NCBI GenBank assembly: GCA_964023205.1
Contig: OZ026835.1
Coordinates: 35,881,380-35,945,379, forward strand
Source: Lutraria lutraria
Lineage: Eukaryota; Mollusca; Bivalvia; Venerida; Mactridae
Length of the DNA: 64,000 nucleotides
Direction: 5' to 3'
Shown: positions 27,101 through 39,886 of the stretch, piece by piece
Numbering within the stretch: position 1 is the first letter of the stretch
Layout of the letters: the number at the start of each line of letters is the position of its first letter
The notes under the pieces: generated by a model
What the model was told of the DNA's origin: nothing
What the model saw: only the letters and a program-made list of their open reading frames with translations
Database searches by the model: none
Position numbers and translations under genes: made by a program

Positions 27101-28305
27101 TTCACCATTAGAATATAATAAAGTTTTAAACATGGAAACAATTGAGGAAGTCACATTTAATTCAACCAAGGTATAACCAAATGAAATATGTCAGTTGGAA
27201 GTTTTACCATGTTAAAACAAATCACATAGCAACATGGAGAAGACTTCATGTTAAGAAATGTCGTACCATACTTCAGCTTACCGTGCTATATTAGTTCGTA
27301 CACAGAACTCAATCACTGAAAATTTACTACACTTATTGAAGAAATCAATCCAATACAGATTCTAATATCCTGTTTTATGCGTATAAAAAATATCCTTTTT
27401 TTTGGGTATAATAATATCTCTAAAAATCACATGTCACACGCCAAAGAAAAACTTCAGTATCATGAAAACAATAAAAGGCAGGCTTAATGTCAGCTTGCTC
27501 ATAACTGTCTAAAAATGTTCCAAGATTCTTCAGATTGTTTCAAAGAAAGACCCGATCTTGTTCCAGAAACACTAAATTAGATCATTGAAAACAGACAATG
27601 CTAGGTTAGTTATCCAGTTAGTATTAAACCAAGCATGGCAATCAGAAAGCATTGCCAATTTGAAATCAGTATAAGAGATTGAAGAGCAGGTCTGGGTACC
27701 ATAGATATGTAGAGCAGATAAAGACAGGTACCAGGGAGCACAAACATGTTTCTGATATAGAAGATAGAAATCTGTGGGAAATTAAATTGGCCAATCAAGT
27801 GAATCTTACAACAGACAATTGTAACCTATCAGGGGAGATAATCTAACTCATAGTGCTTTCTTTGAATAAATGCAGTGCAGTATATCACAATAGCCAATCT
27901 GTTTGTAAAAGGAATACTATCTGATAACAGATCACCCAACACATTCAACATTAATCAGATATGTCTCGGAAGATTCCAACCTTACATTAACCCATCCCAT
28001 ATGATTAAGTGAAAACACATTAAATGCAGAGAAATGCACATGCAAATCGTGCAAACATGCAGATGTTATTATCATATCTCACGCTTATACAGAGGGTTAT
28101 CAATCTAGTAAAACAAGGTGGATGCTGCGGTTAACGCATGAATTTCATATAAAAATGACATCAGAGCCTCTATCATAACCAAGTCATTATATGCAACCAG
28201 AAAATATGAATGGGAGTAACAGGTTCCATTGATTTGATAAAGGGTAGGTAATGTACTATTAAGGGTCATCAACAGTAGCACATATGACCCTTCAACTAAC
28301 ACTGC

Positions 28306-28413
28306 ACCTCTGTCAATTAGTTATTCATACTTCATGAACTGTTCATGAAGTATGCAAGAAAAGTTCAAGAAAAGTTCATGATTTCATGAAATACCCCCCC
28401 CCCCCCCCCCCCC
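28306..28413 (+). repeat. family A element ending in a 20-nt poly-C run
   Basis: Forward copy: CACCTCTGTCAATTAGTTAT, TCATACTTCATGAACTGTTC, ATGAAGTATGCAAGAAAAGT, TCAAGAAAAGTTCATGATTT, CATGAAAT, then 20 C at 28394-28413 where CCATTTGAAGGGG is expected. The first hairpin is intact except for one loop base. Confidence 0.9.
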
Positions 28414-29888
28414 GTCCGTATCAGATACAAAAGTATCCCAGCAAACATTACTATAACCTCTCTAAAATAGTGATTCTTCTTGAATTCACTATTTTCTTAT
28501 TCATATAAATTCATTTTAAACCAACTGCAAAGTTCTTGCAACACTAACTAGAAGTTAAGCCCAAACATGTTAACAATAATTGGCAGATAATTGATATCAC
28601 TGATGAATAGGGATATCAAACTGTGGAACCATGATATTATACAATATGCTACACTACGCTATGGGAGTAACTATATCAGATAATATTAAATCAGTATAGC
28701 ATGGTTTTATTTCATGATGCAACAATGGAATCCTTGCATTAAGTACAGTATGCATGAAATGATAAAACAGAATAGTACCCCTATCAGACTCACAGATAGC
28801 AGGGCAATGTAGTATCATCTAATTATCCACCAATCTCATCAAATACCAGAGAATAGATTAATTTCATTTGAACAAATTGTCTAGGCTTCTATTTAATGCA
28901 AACATAGTTAACATTGATATTTCCTTTTAACAGAATAATCCCATAGAAGTCTGAACAGTTGGATATTGCTGGTGTATAATTTTGTAAGACTACTGTTGAA
29001 CATAATTTTGTACCATTAGGATCTTTATAATAAAACAGACAGTTTTGCTACCCCTACTGGCTTACATCTGTATGTTCAAATATTTTTTAAGTGGGTTTAA
29101 TGCTGTTTATTTTTCAAAGATATTTCAGTTATGTGTGACTGAGGGCTGAGGCTTACTTCATGCATACTTAATGAAGTGTTCTGTATGGGGGCCTACTGAT
29201 TTCTTACTTTATACAGGTGTATTGCACTAAATATGTCTAACATCATACACAAAACCAGGAAACATTATCAGTTAGAGCAAGAACTAAATATCTTTTCACA
29301 TCAAAATCACCTCATTAAGACTCAGCTCTCACCTTAAATTTCTTACAACAAGCCTTAGGGCATTAGAACACTTTATCCAAGAAGTCTGTAACAAATTACT
29401 GAACTTTCTGTGTGCATTATTCAAATACCAAACAAAACTTCACATTCTCCTATCATGGTGATGAGCATAATTAAATCTATTGGTATAAATATTGCAGAAG
29501 ATCATTAACAGCTGTTATTCTACAAGGTCAAGGTCACATACTTCCAGTTAGAAGGTATGAGTTAGCAACACTGAAGTACTATTACCAAGCCCATATTTTT
29601 CCAATGAAAAGTACCATCATACTTACAAAAAAAACATCCATGAATACTTGAAGAAAATAAAACTACTGCAAACAAAGTTTCTCTTTCTAAATGGGCTCAA
29701 GGGAAGCAGATGAACAGACACGATTTACATACAATATTAGATACAATGCCTACCTGGAGACTACCATGATTCTCTCAAACTGATCAACTATAAAACATGA
29801 GTAAATGTACATTTAGCAAAAAGATAATCATGTAAGATTATTATTCAGGAAGAAAATAACTGGTTTAAGCTAGCATCCTAAAATAAAG

Positions 29889-29903
29889 CCCCCCCCCCCC
29901 CCC
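29889..29903. repeat. poly-C run, 15 nt, near a possible family A scrap
   Basis: A C run followed by TCGCCCCGGTATAAATAGTTC and ATGAATTTCTGAAC, which may be a tiny remnant of family A; too short to call as a copy. Confidence 0.85.
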
Positions 29904-31363
29904 TCGCCCCGGTATAAATAGTTCATGAATTTCTGAACGGAGGGATATAATACAGTGAATCCAAATAAAAACAAAATTTTATACATCATCAACATGATTT
30001 TATGTTATTTTTTATTTATTTTATTTACTTATTTGAGTCATCAATCTTTTGCCACATGAAACCATTTTTATGTGAGATTTTATCAGTAAATACAAGACCT
30101 GGCTTCAACACCATCAATCACACGAACCCTTCAAATTTTATCTCATACCATTTTTCCATCAACATCTACACAGTATCCATAGTGATAAGAATCCATTATT
30201 TCAACATATTTGTATTTTCAGCAGTAAAAGGTTTTTAAATGTAAAGTCTAAGTATGACCACACATTATGTCTTATCTTTAAGTAGGCTGATATATAGCCG
30301 GTTGACTAAATGACAACATTTCAGTTCTTCTTTCAGAAATGGCCTACTTTCTGCTATCTTAAAAATCTTGAATATATTTTTATTATGATATACATACAAA
30401 GATAACAATAAACTTGTTAAGATATTGAGACACTTTCTGGGAAAAAATATTAAAGGTGTTGACATGACATTAAATATATACCTGCTGGTAAAATACATTT
30501 CAGACTCAGAATGAAATTATGACTTAAGTAAGTTATACAGTTCAACTTTTTCACAGATTGGCTATACAAGATTTTCTGTCTGAACTAAGTTGTACACGAA
30601 AGTTAGAAATTTCGAAAAAACTGGAAATCTTTAAAAAAAACTTGGAAATTCCGGCATATTCTGAAAAACATTCACCACTGTAGATATAAAAAGATTAGCC
30701 AATTTGTCTAAAGCTTAGGTAATTTACAAAAGAATCGCTTCTAAAACCACATTTCTTTTATATTTTATTTCATACGAAAGATTTATAGAAAAAACTTCAC
30801 TCCAAAACATTGCATCCTTTACCTCTCATTAACGGAATTAACTTCCTACAGAGCACCTGATTTTAATCTTAAGGAAGAATTTTGAGCATAAATTTCCTGT
30901 CTTTTATATAAACTCCAACAAAAAAAAACATTATCTTACAGATACAAGATTTTTTCCCCAAATACCTGTACAGTTTTTGTACAGCATTATAGTAAGCCTA
31001 ATACTGACTCATCCCCGCCAAAAAAAATCGGAATTTCATTGAGGCACGCAAATCATTCTGAACTAATACATTCAGGAAGAAAAAAAGTAAAAGAATATTT
31101 CATGTTCCAATAGTTTGCCACTAATAAGAAACAGAGGCATGCAGTTACGATTTCTTTTTGAGATGAAATATAGTACATCAACTATAATTACAATAAAAAC
31201 AAACATTGCTGAGTGTATTTAGGTACTGGGCGGATCAATGAAACAAATCTTTTCAAAAGAAGAAATTTATGAGAATTCCAGGCATATACTTCTTTAAACA
31301 ATATTTTATAACAGTAATTAGACTGATAAAATTTGAATAGGAAAACATGTAATTGTGCTTTTC

Positions 31364-31383
31364 GGGGGGGGGGGGGGGGGGGG
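31364..31383. repeat. poly-G run, 20 nt
   Basis: An uninterrupted G run 18 bp before the 281-bp GGGCC-ended element. Confidence 0.9.
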
Positions 31384-31401
31384 TAAAGCACAGATACACC
31401 T

Positions 31402-31682
31402 GGGCCTGTTTTCAATAAACATCTTAAGTAATTTTTTAACTTAAGTTATATTTTTCCTTAAATTCAACTTTTTCCTTAACTCTTTTGTACTAATATAAAG
31501 GAGGAAATAACAATAATATGATTTTATCTTTGCTCTAAAGATGCCAATGATGAAAATGATAATTCATTTTCACACTTTTGATGACTGGTTTACAAACTTG
31601 TACCATGAAAAAAAATTACACTTTAGTAAAAATTTCGACTTAAGTTAAAAAAAATCTTAAGATGTATATTGAATACGGGCCC
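31402..31682. mobile_element. 281-bp miniature inverted-repeat element with GGGCC ends
   Basis: The left end reads GGGCCTGTTTTCAATAAACA and the right end, reverse complemented, reads GGGCCCGTATTCAATATACA. Both continue CTTAAG, a T-rich run and AACTTAAGT, giving imperfect inverted repeats of about 45 bp around an AT-rich core without coding potential. GGGCC-type ends are seen in several MITE groups, so I do not assign a superfamily; no clear target duplication is visible. It lies 18 bp after a run of 20 G. Confidence 0.75.
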
Positions 31683-31699
31683 TGCTTCTTGGATTTTCT

Positions 31700-31790
31700 A
31701 AACAGGCAGAGCTGAGATTTGAACCCATGACCTTTTGTTTAGTAGTCCAGTGCCTAAATACCACTAGATCAACAATCACCCCTCCCACAA
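31700..31790 (-). mobile_element. tRNA-like SINE head
   Basis: On the minus strand GATCTAGTGGTATTTAGGCA (A-box-like) is followed about 35 bp later by GGTCATGGGTTCAAATCTCA (B-box GGTTCAAATCT). The spacing fits a tRNA-derived head; the middle CTGGACTACTAAACAAAAGG resembles a tRNA with a longer variable region. The tail is not identified. Confidence 0.5.
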
Positions 31791-33299
31791 ACTCTGATTA
31801 ACAACAGTTACTGTTAGTGTTATCCTAAATTAACATGAAGAGAATTTCTAAAATCAGATGCTGAATCAACAAGCCTAATAAGGTCAGGTCAATCAGAATG
31901 AAAAACAGTGTCTGTAACCTGAACATATTTATACATCAGAAGTTAATACAAATAGATGACAAACCAACTTAGGAAAATTTAGACTTTTTCATGATTTTTT
32001 CTGGATTCGTTGGAAACACTTAAAAGAGATGTTTTGGTAACTTGACTTGATTCATTAAAACTCAGCTATAAGGCCTACATTGTATAATCTCACATTTGAT
32101 GGTCATAACACACTTCACAGTACAACACAATGTATAACTTTAATAGCCACTCCATTGTTGATGTTGAGACAAGATAAAAAATATTTAACCTGAACAAATC
32201 ACCAATAAAATCATTCTTGGATCATTATTCCTGTTCTGCAATGGTGGAAAAAAATAAATACTATTCCTAAATCAGAACTCCTCCAATTAACTTGTGGCAA
32301 CAACACCACTGAGACAATTATAAAGGACAATGGAAGGGCAAGTATTAATTAAATATCCCCAAACACTCATAAAAGATGGCAATGCACTTATAAATAAATA
32401 CAAGGTACAAGCTAACAGAAACAAATGACCACAAATATGAATTTACTGCATCTTCCTTTAGAGTTATTCTGTGGCTCAGTCCAATAAAAACCTGTATTAG
32501 ATGGTGATATTTTCCTGTAACATCTAAACTAAAACTCCAGACAAACATGTAATTGACAACAATTTAGTTTTAAATGCCTTTCAGTAACATTCTGCAGAGG
32601 CTTAACAGTAGGAAATTCTCATAAAACACTTTTAAAACAACATTTCAACAAACTGCTACACAATAAATTTACCAGACACCCTTAAAAACTCTTCAGGAGC
32701 GAAACTTTTCACAACAAATTTGACGAATAATTACAGCCATAACACACCAATAACAATTCTATATAGATAGTACACAGTTTGTATACAGTACCGAATTGGT
32801 ACCACAATCATCTAACGATAGCTATTATCAATATTAGCCATAATACAATAACCAATAAGATCTCCCCACCAAACTCTTCAACTATTTCTTCACTGTTGTC
32901 TTCTGTATCTCTTATCAGATCTGTTATATCATCGCTTACATTCATCAGTAATTACATCAACCATATCAGTAAAGTCTTCAAGGTTTTTATGAGATTTATG
33001 GAGGAATGGTTTACCAGTTTCTTTGCAACTTTATCTCTGGATGATAATAAATTTCCATCAGGTTCCATTAGAAATTCTTGGAAAGATTTACCAAGTTGGA
33101 GAAAAACTGTTTACAGAAACTATCTAAACCACTCATATAAAATTCAAATTAAATGATTATTTATCTCAAGCCTGAAAGCATAGCTTGGGGCAAATTGGCA
33201 TTTAACTCAATTGAAAGAAAGAAGTAAACACAGACAAATGTTGTACCATAAATCAATCACAATACATATCAGTGAAACAATGTCTGAACCTCGTTATAG

Positions 33300-33570
33300 T
33301 TTCCTATCTCTTCAGGTTGCTTCAAGGTGCCATGATACAAAATGGAATTTCCGAAGTGTGCTTTTTTTTCAGAGAGGAGAACATTACTGGGATTGTGATC
33401 TTAATTCATTGGGAAACATGAAAATGCTTGCATGATGAACAGTTTGCATCATGAAATGTTATAATCAGCACGAAGCTGTTTGCGTTCACAGTCATATCCA
33501 CCTGTTAGTTGTTATGGTCTCTCCAAACCATGCATCAGATCTGCCAAGGTAATGTTGAAGAGATAGGAAA
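33300..33570. repeat. 271-bp segment bounded by a perfect 15-bp inverted repeat
   Basis: TTTCCTATCTCTTCA at 33300-33314 and its exact complement TGAAGAGATAGGAAA at 33556-33570. A perfect 15-bp inverted match at this spacing is very unlikely by chance. It may be a miniature element; no target duplication is evident. Confidence 0.6.
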
Positions 33571-35940
33571 AATATAGACCCATTAGCTGTAGCAATTTTC
33601 AACAAAAAATACTTTGTAATGGAATAATTCCATCACTAAAGTCTCTATGTTTTGATTTTACAAAATCTCTAAGTCATGTGCTGTACATCGTAACATAAAT
33701 TATCATGTATTGTTTGTGAGGTTGTAATGGGAAAGCAACCAAAGGAAACATTTTATGGAGACATGTACTAGTATTACATTATTAGCATCTTAATTACACT
33801 AGATATACACTAAGAGACAATGTTATCCAATGATTTCATTGGATTCATATCATTGTGTTCTTGTATTCAATATTACGATTTTTCAAGAGATTTTAGGCAA
33901 AATAACACATAACTTGATTAAAACTATGGCAACTAACATACTTGAAATCTGAAATCTGAATACTATGTGGAAGTAATATAAAGAATTCACATTAAATATG
34001 TATATTTATACAGAATGTTTTATGTCATCATCAGATACATAATATTACAGCTTACATCTATTTCTATCTAATATCAAAAAAAAAAGCTATGATAATAAAA
34101 TCTTAATAATCTGCTTGCTTTTAAAGAGGCATCAAGAGGTCTAATACATTCATAGCAGATTATATCAGTAAAACTTCAGACCAAATTCAGAAAAAAGCTA
34201 TCAGTGAGAGGATCTTATGTTCTCGCACATCCCCAAGGATAAAGGATACAAACTTACCATGTATACAGAGGTCAATAAATACTGGCAAGCTTATTTAGAA
34301 ACATCATGCAATCATGCAAAATTAATCAAGACAGATCCATGTAGGAAACTAATGTAGATAACAAGATCACAATGTATCATTTCCCAGCAGATGTTTCACA
34401 AATTAAAAATTTCCTTCAATAAATATGCACACGCCAACACAAACAGATTGTCATTAAAACGCTTAATATGATGTATTGACAATGACATGTCAGAAAAGTG
34501 GATATATTGTGAATTCAATGATCAAGGGAAGTAATCCAAACTCTGTGTATATAAGAGATGGATAAAATCAAACATACAGAACAGCAAACTATGAATATCA
34601 TACATTATTTTTTACATAATCTACTTCAAAATACAAACATCAGTCTGTAACAAGACCACTTTTACACAATTCGACCGATATTCCTTAATTCCAAAGAAGA
34701 TTCCTTAATGATTTGTTATTTATCCCTGACACCACCCCTCTAGCAGACAGTTGAGAAACCAAAAAGCACATTTCCATCAGTATGTTTGCAGTCTCTAATA
34801 GATAAGACTTGAAAAAGAAAATTAAAAATGAAATACTTTCATTTCAAAGCTATTTTTAGTTAGATAAAATATTTTGAATATCCTTATGCATATTAATAAC
34901 CAAGGTCAAATGAGTGCAGACGACCATGACAAAATGAAGAGCATTTATCACCTCTACAGAGAAGGGTACTTCATGATGAATAAAACAGACTTTGAATGAG
35001 AAAACAGTAATATTTTATTTGAATTACAGTTACAACATCTAAATGAGATTTGCAGACATCTTAGGAGACATTGCACAATCCCCTTAGCATCTGTAACACA
35101 CCTGTTTGGGTATAGTTCATCATTCATTACAATAGAACAAAAACATGCACTTGACCAAACCCTGAAACCCCTTACCATTGAAAAGGGATGATGAATGTTG
35201 AAAAGAAGATTAGAAATTTTTATAACATTTCAGTTACATAAGATAGTTACATAAGATGCGGTGGGTTCACCTTCCCATGTTAATATTCTTACTTGTACCA
35301 TTAAACCTGCCCTTCCACAAGGAGCTACAATCTTCTCCACATATGGAGGAATTTTTTGTCAAATTTTCATAGAAGGGTAGAGACTATCTTTAAAACAGAC
35401 AATTTTAGTTTTAGCCTTTTTACAGTGGGTAGGTAGGTAGGCATTTTTGGGCTTAAAATTTTGTCAAACTCACAAGAAAACATTTTGGATTGGGCAATTT
35501 TTTAATGAGTGGGCAGTGAAGCTGCAAGCATATACTATATAATTTATTACCTAATTTCCAGAAATCATTGATTTATGAAATTTTCATGAACTTCACTTGG
35601 TTCTATATTGAAAACATTCAGACTATTTATCACTGTCAATATTGGGCGTTATAACTAAATTATATAACACAACAGTGCCAAACGCTATTTATATCTGACT
35701 AGCAGCATTCCCATACTCAAAACTAGCTGCCAAATAACACTGTCTACAGAAATTTTCAACAAAGCAAATTCATGGCTTAAAATGTACATTAATAAAGAAG
35801 ATATCACAGATAACTACACAAAGGCTTGAAGTCTTTATACACAAGATCGATCTCAGATCTCACTTTCAGATCAGTCTTAGATCTCACTTCCAAGATTGAA
35901 TATTTCCAGGTTTATTGCTCTTCTCTCTTGATATTATATA

Positions 35941-35994
35941 TCGAGGGCTCAGCGCAACACTGTCGTAACTTGTTCTTATTTCAATATGAGTTAA
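35941..35994. repeat. foldback element (family C), truncated, loop inverted
   Basis: It starts TCGAGGGCTCAGCGCAACAC and runs into the loop in the opposite orientation (TTGTTCTTATTTCAATATGAG) relative to the copies at 40248 and 43585. It stops after GAGTTA, so most of the second arm is missing. Because the element is a palindrome, the reversed loop just means insertion on the other strand. Confidence 0.85.
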
Positions 35995-37032
35995 GAAAAT
36001 CTGCATAATTTATGATAATAAAATTACACTGAAAGTTAAAACTTGAACATAGATAGTAGAATCGTTTTACACTATGTAATTTATATAACAAAATAAAACT
36101 GAACAAATTTTGAGGATTCAGAATTCATGAGGGCAATTCTAATGTTTTAACAAAAAATATTTCAATTTTATAATTTCTGTCATTAAGTATTATGGTCAAA
36201 AATAAAACTACTGGTACTAAGTATCAAACAAATGATCTCTGACAAGTATGAGCAATAAGTTAATTTACAAAAGGGTAAAAACTAAGATTTTTTTCTCTGA
36301 CAATGAACTTACGTTGCTAGGGAACGAAATTCTGGTATGTATAATATTTATACCCTAAATTATTACTATAAAATATCCACATCAGATATTATACCTCAGA
36401 ACACACAAGATGTTCTTGTTATTCAAAAAATGTTCAGACAAGTTAAGACGCTGGCTAATTATGTGGTAAAAGCTGTAATTTTGAAGGGTCGACAACCTCA
36501 AGTCTATGTACAAATTGAATGGTTATTACATTAAGATAAGGTAATCATAAATAATCATTTCACCCTTTCTGTTTCCTCCACTACATCAAAGTTCATTAAA
36601 TCAAGCTGATGAAAATATGATGTAAATGAATCTTTTTCAATCAAGTTGTCGTCTTTATCATTTTGAAGGACAAATTTGCACAGTAATTACATGCTGTTAG
36701 AGTCAGATGTACAGAAAGTGTGAAATTTCATCAAAACTTTATCTGAAAATAACACACTACTTGGTTCATATAAAAATAAATCTGAACATCACAGACTTTC
36801 CTAAGTTTTGATATCAAAGAGCACTTTCAGATATTCTACATCAATTGGTATCAAGTTACAGTTTCAGGTTTAAAATCGTCCCCAAATATTGGGGAATAGG
36901 GATCATAGATGATTTTACCAGCAGTTACCATTGCCATGAAAGTATGATGAATAATATTACGTGATAAATCATGTATCATGAAATCTCTTGTCAGTGAAAC
37001 AAAATTTAATGTACAGGGGATTGCTAATTTTA

Positions 37033-37132
37033 CCCCCTGTCAAATAATTATTCATAGTTCATGAACTATTCATGAACTGTGCAAGAATCGTTCAAGAAAA
37101 ATTCATGTGTTCATGAATTCCATTCAAAGGGG
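37033..37132 (+). repeat. family A twin-hairpin element, full length
   Basis: Forward copy, about 100 bp: CCCCCTGTCAAATAATTATT, CATAGTTCATGAACTATTCA, TGAACTGTGCAAGAATCGTT, CAAGAAAAATTCATGTGTTC, ATGAATTCCATTCAAAGGGG. Both termini are present. Confidence 0.9.
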
Positions 37133-37437
37133 ATGTACCTGTATAATGATATAATCATCTCAACAGAAAATCAATATGAAGCTATCGCAGCAGTTAATTA
37201 TAAAGGTAAACATATAGGAGCAAGTGCATAGTAGGTAGGCATCAATTTTATAAGTTGAGCTAAAATCAATATGGGATAGCTTTCTGTCTAGGTAATCCTC
37301 CGCAATTTATGTAAGAAATGGAGAAATTTGTTCTAATCAAAATAACAGTTGGCATTGTCTGTTCCTCTTCACACACCAAATCACAGCATACTGAATTTGG
37401 AAAAATTTGGATGCAAACTAACTAAGGTAACTTAAGT

Positions 37438-37635
37438 CTCTGATTGGCTAAAACTCTTAGCAATGTTAAAAGGTCCTTGATTGGTCTATTATAATTAACT
37501 AGTCTTACAATGTATTTTTGTAAACAAGACTCTGATTGGTCAAACTTAATTTTCATCTAATGCAACATGATCCCTGATAAGCCAATAATCAACTGATGCT
37601 GAAATATATAAGTATGCCAGCTTGTCAACCAATCA
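37438..37635. promoter_or_regulatory. second cluster of ATTGG/CCAAT motifs
   Basis: TGATTGGCTAAA, TGATTGGTCTA and TGATTGGTCAAA at roughly 45-bp spacing, then AGCCAATAATC and ACCAATCAG in the other orientation. The motif context matches that of the cluster at 21953, which points to a common origin or a common constraint. Confidence 0.35.
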
Positions 37636-38910
37636 GATTAAATGAAGCAACAAGCCTAGGTATTACCAACAAACTATTGTAAGACATATACTTGAGGCAA
37701 CAATTACTGAGATGATGCACACAAGATACATGTATTCAATCAAGTAAAATAAAACTAAAGCAGACATATCTTAAGCCTACAGTAAGCACTAGGACACCAT
37801 CCAGGCAAATATGAAATACAACTTTAATGAAGATAGATTGTGATTAAGACACAAAATACCATTTTATAAACTAAGAATGAAAAACATTAATCAAAAGAAG
37901 TTATCTGTCACACTCTTACAAAAGGTTAATTGTAAACCTTCATCTTGTGTCAAGAAACATTTAAAACATTCTTATAACATTTGACAATTCTTTAAAGCCA
38001 AGCTGTCTAAAGTAAAATTTTGTAAGAACTGTAAGAGATTTACTACTTGACAATAGCAAGTTTGCTTACAGACAGAAATATACATCCTGACACCACTTTG
38101 ATTCTGCAATTTCAAAAAAGTCAGCTAAAGGTTAAAGGCCCAGCATGCTTTACATAAGCATAATTAAAAGTTCACACATAAAATGTATAATACCAAAAAA
38201 GAGCAATTAACTTCAGCTGTATTTCTAATTAAAACACAATTAATTAAGATAACGGTACTAATCAAGTAATTAATTAAACAGAAATGCATCAGTAATTATT
38301 TATCTATTTCACAGACAATTAAAAACAAACACGATTAATTAGCATATAACCCAACCGCTAAAAAACAAGAACAGCAAAAAGGATCATTTTAAGTATTTGC
38401 TGATGATTTCATTTTTTGAGGGTAACCATTTATATAAATGCCCTAAAAACAATTTTCACAATAATTCAAAATGTCATTGGTTGGGTTTCATCGTATGTGT
38501 ATTAATGTCAAAGCAATTATAAATGAGGACCACAACATAAAATATTGCAAATGATACATAAAATAAAATATTATGTTTGCAAAAGCTAAATGATGGTAAT
38601 AATAAAATGAGGAAATGTTTGCGAAAGCTTTTCACATTCTATTGAGTCCAACACAGAAGATTGGGATGCAATTTGTTACCAATTCAAGTCAGATCAGAAT
38701 CAATTGTAACCTCTCACCAGGAAATGAGAGTAAAAATAACATTTCCTGAGAAAAAGGAAGTGTCAATATTCTGCTACTGTTATTATAGTATTATGACTCA
38801 CAATAAAAAAAGTAAGCTTTTTATTAGTCGGTACCTGAACACACCTGATTGTCGAGTCTACTTCAAGTACAAATAATTGCTGTACTAGCAATTAAGAGAT
38901 AAAAATGTTG

Positions 38911-39007
38911 CATCCTTTCAACGTAAAAGAATGCTTATACTTCCTCTTGAACTATGCTTGCATTGTTCATGAAATGTTCATGAAGTATGAATGATTACTC
39001 AACAGGG
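38911..39007 (-). repeat. family A element, 5' part diverged
   Basis: Reverse copy: TCTTGAACTATGCTTGCATT, GTTCATGAAATGTTCATGAA, GTATGAATGATTACTCAACA, GGG. The end beyond the spacer is barely recognisable (CCTTTCAACG). Confidence 0.75.
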
Positions 39008-39800
39008 ATTTTACTACAGAAATAATATTTTCTTTATCAATAAAGAACAAATCAGATCACAGTTACAAGTATCTAAAATCAATACGAGTAATATAAATAA
39101 ATGTTAAATGATGACAACAATAAACTTTTATTAACTCAATTTGTATGTTACTTACATGACAATAGGAGTAATATATAGTAAATAATATTAACAAACTGAC
39201 CATCATTATTATTGTTTTGTTTTCCAAAGTATCTACAAGTAATTTGTAGACAAAATGTCCAGACAGGATGGTATTGACCTGTAAATCAATTTTACAATTA
39301 CGTACTCTACAGTGATATTTCTACATGCTAAATGGACAATTAAGGATAATAATGTGATCAGTTTGGACTGAGAGAAAAATGTGTCACTTCCTACAAATGA
39401 ACTTATATCTAACATACAAGTATACAAATCTACATGATTTTAAAAAGAAAAGATTAATGTGTTTTAATGATTTAAGGGTCTATCTTCACAAACAATATTG
39501 GTGGATACATTATAAATGCAAATAAAATACCTCATCTTGAACACCTTGTATACAATGATAGTTTGATGAAAACGAATACAGATGTCTGGTTATGGTCAAT
39601 TAATAACATACATTATACAAGAACTTTCATCTACACTGAAAACATGTAGTAGTATTGAATACCCACATTAATAAGAAAATCAGTGATCAAGTGTTTACCC
39701 TTTTAATTTTATGAAATGAACAGCATTATCATCACAGGAACAAAATTTCCCTGCGGTGTGGTATGTTATATTTATAAATTGGCTATTGGGATATTCACCA

Positions 39801-39873
39801 GCCCGATTAGCTCAGTCGGTAGAGCATCTGACTTGCAAACAGGAGGTTGCGTATTCAAGCCCCACATCGGGTA
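39801..39873 (+). tRNA. tRNA-like gene, Lys-type body with UGC anticodon, probably degenerate
   Basis: Seventy-three bases fold as a cloverleaf. The acceptor stem GCCCGAT pairs with ATCGGGT through one G-U and six Watson-Crick pairs, with discriminator A. The D stem GCTC/GAGC is perfect. The anticodon arm is CTTGCAA with TGC at positions 34-36 (Ala), but it has an A-A mismatch at 31-39. The T loop is TTCAAGC, but its stem GCGTA against CCCAC keeps only two pairs. The A box TAGCTCAGTCGG is perfect and the B box is slightly off consensus. The body resembles animal tRNA-Lys (GCCCG...TAGCTCAGTCGGTAGAGCAT) rather than tRNA-Ala. It is likely a tRNA pseudogene or the head of a SINE. A family A repeat begins 13 bases downstream. 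Confidence 0.6.
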
Positions 39874-39886
39874 CATTATTTTCCTC

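Noticed and set aside
29155..29195. CATGCATACTTAATGAAGTGTT resembling hairpin 1 of family A
   Set aside because: Flanks do not match the family on either side.
29891..29944. Possible extra family A copy after the poly-C run
   Set aside because: Only about 25 bp resemble the family (AAATAGTTCATGAATTTCTG), too short to call.
32779..33156. Longest open frame, 125 codons on the plus strand
   Set aside because: Rich in Ser, Ile and Asn as expected for chance frames in AT-rich DNA, with no domain and no splice or start context; the opposite strand looks more coding-like.
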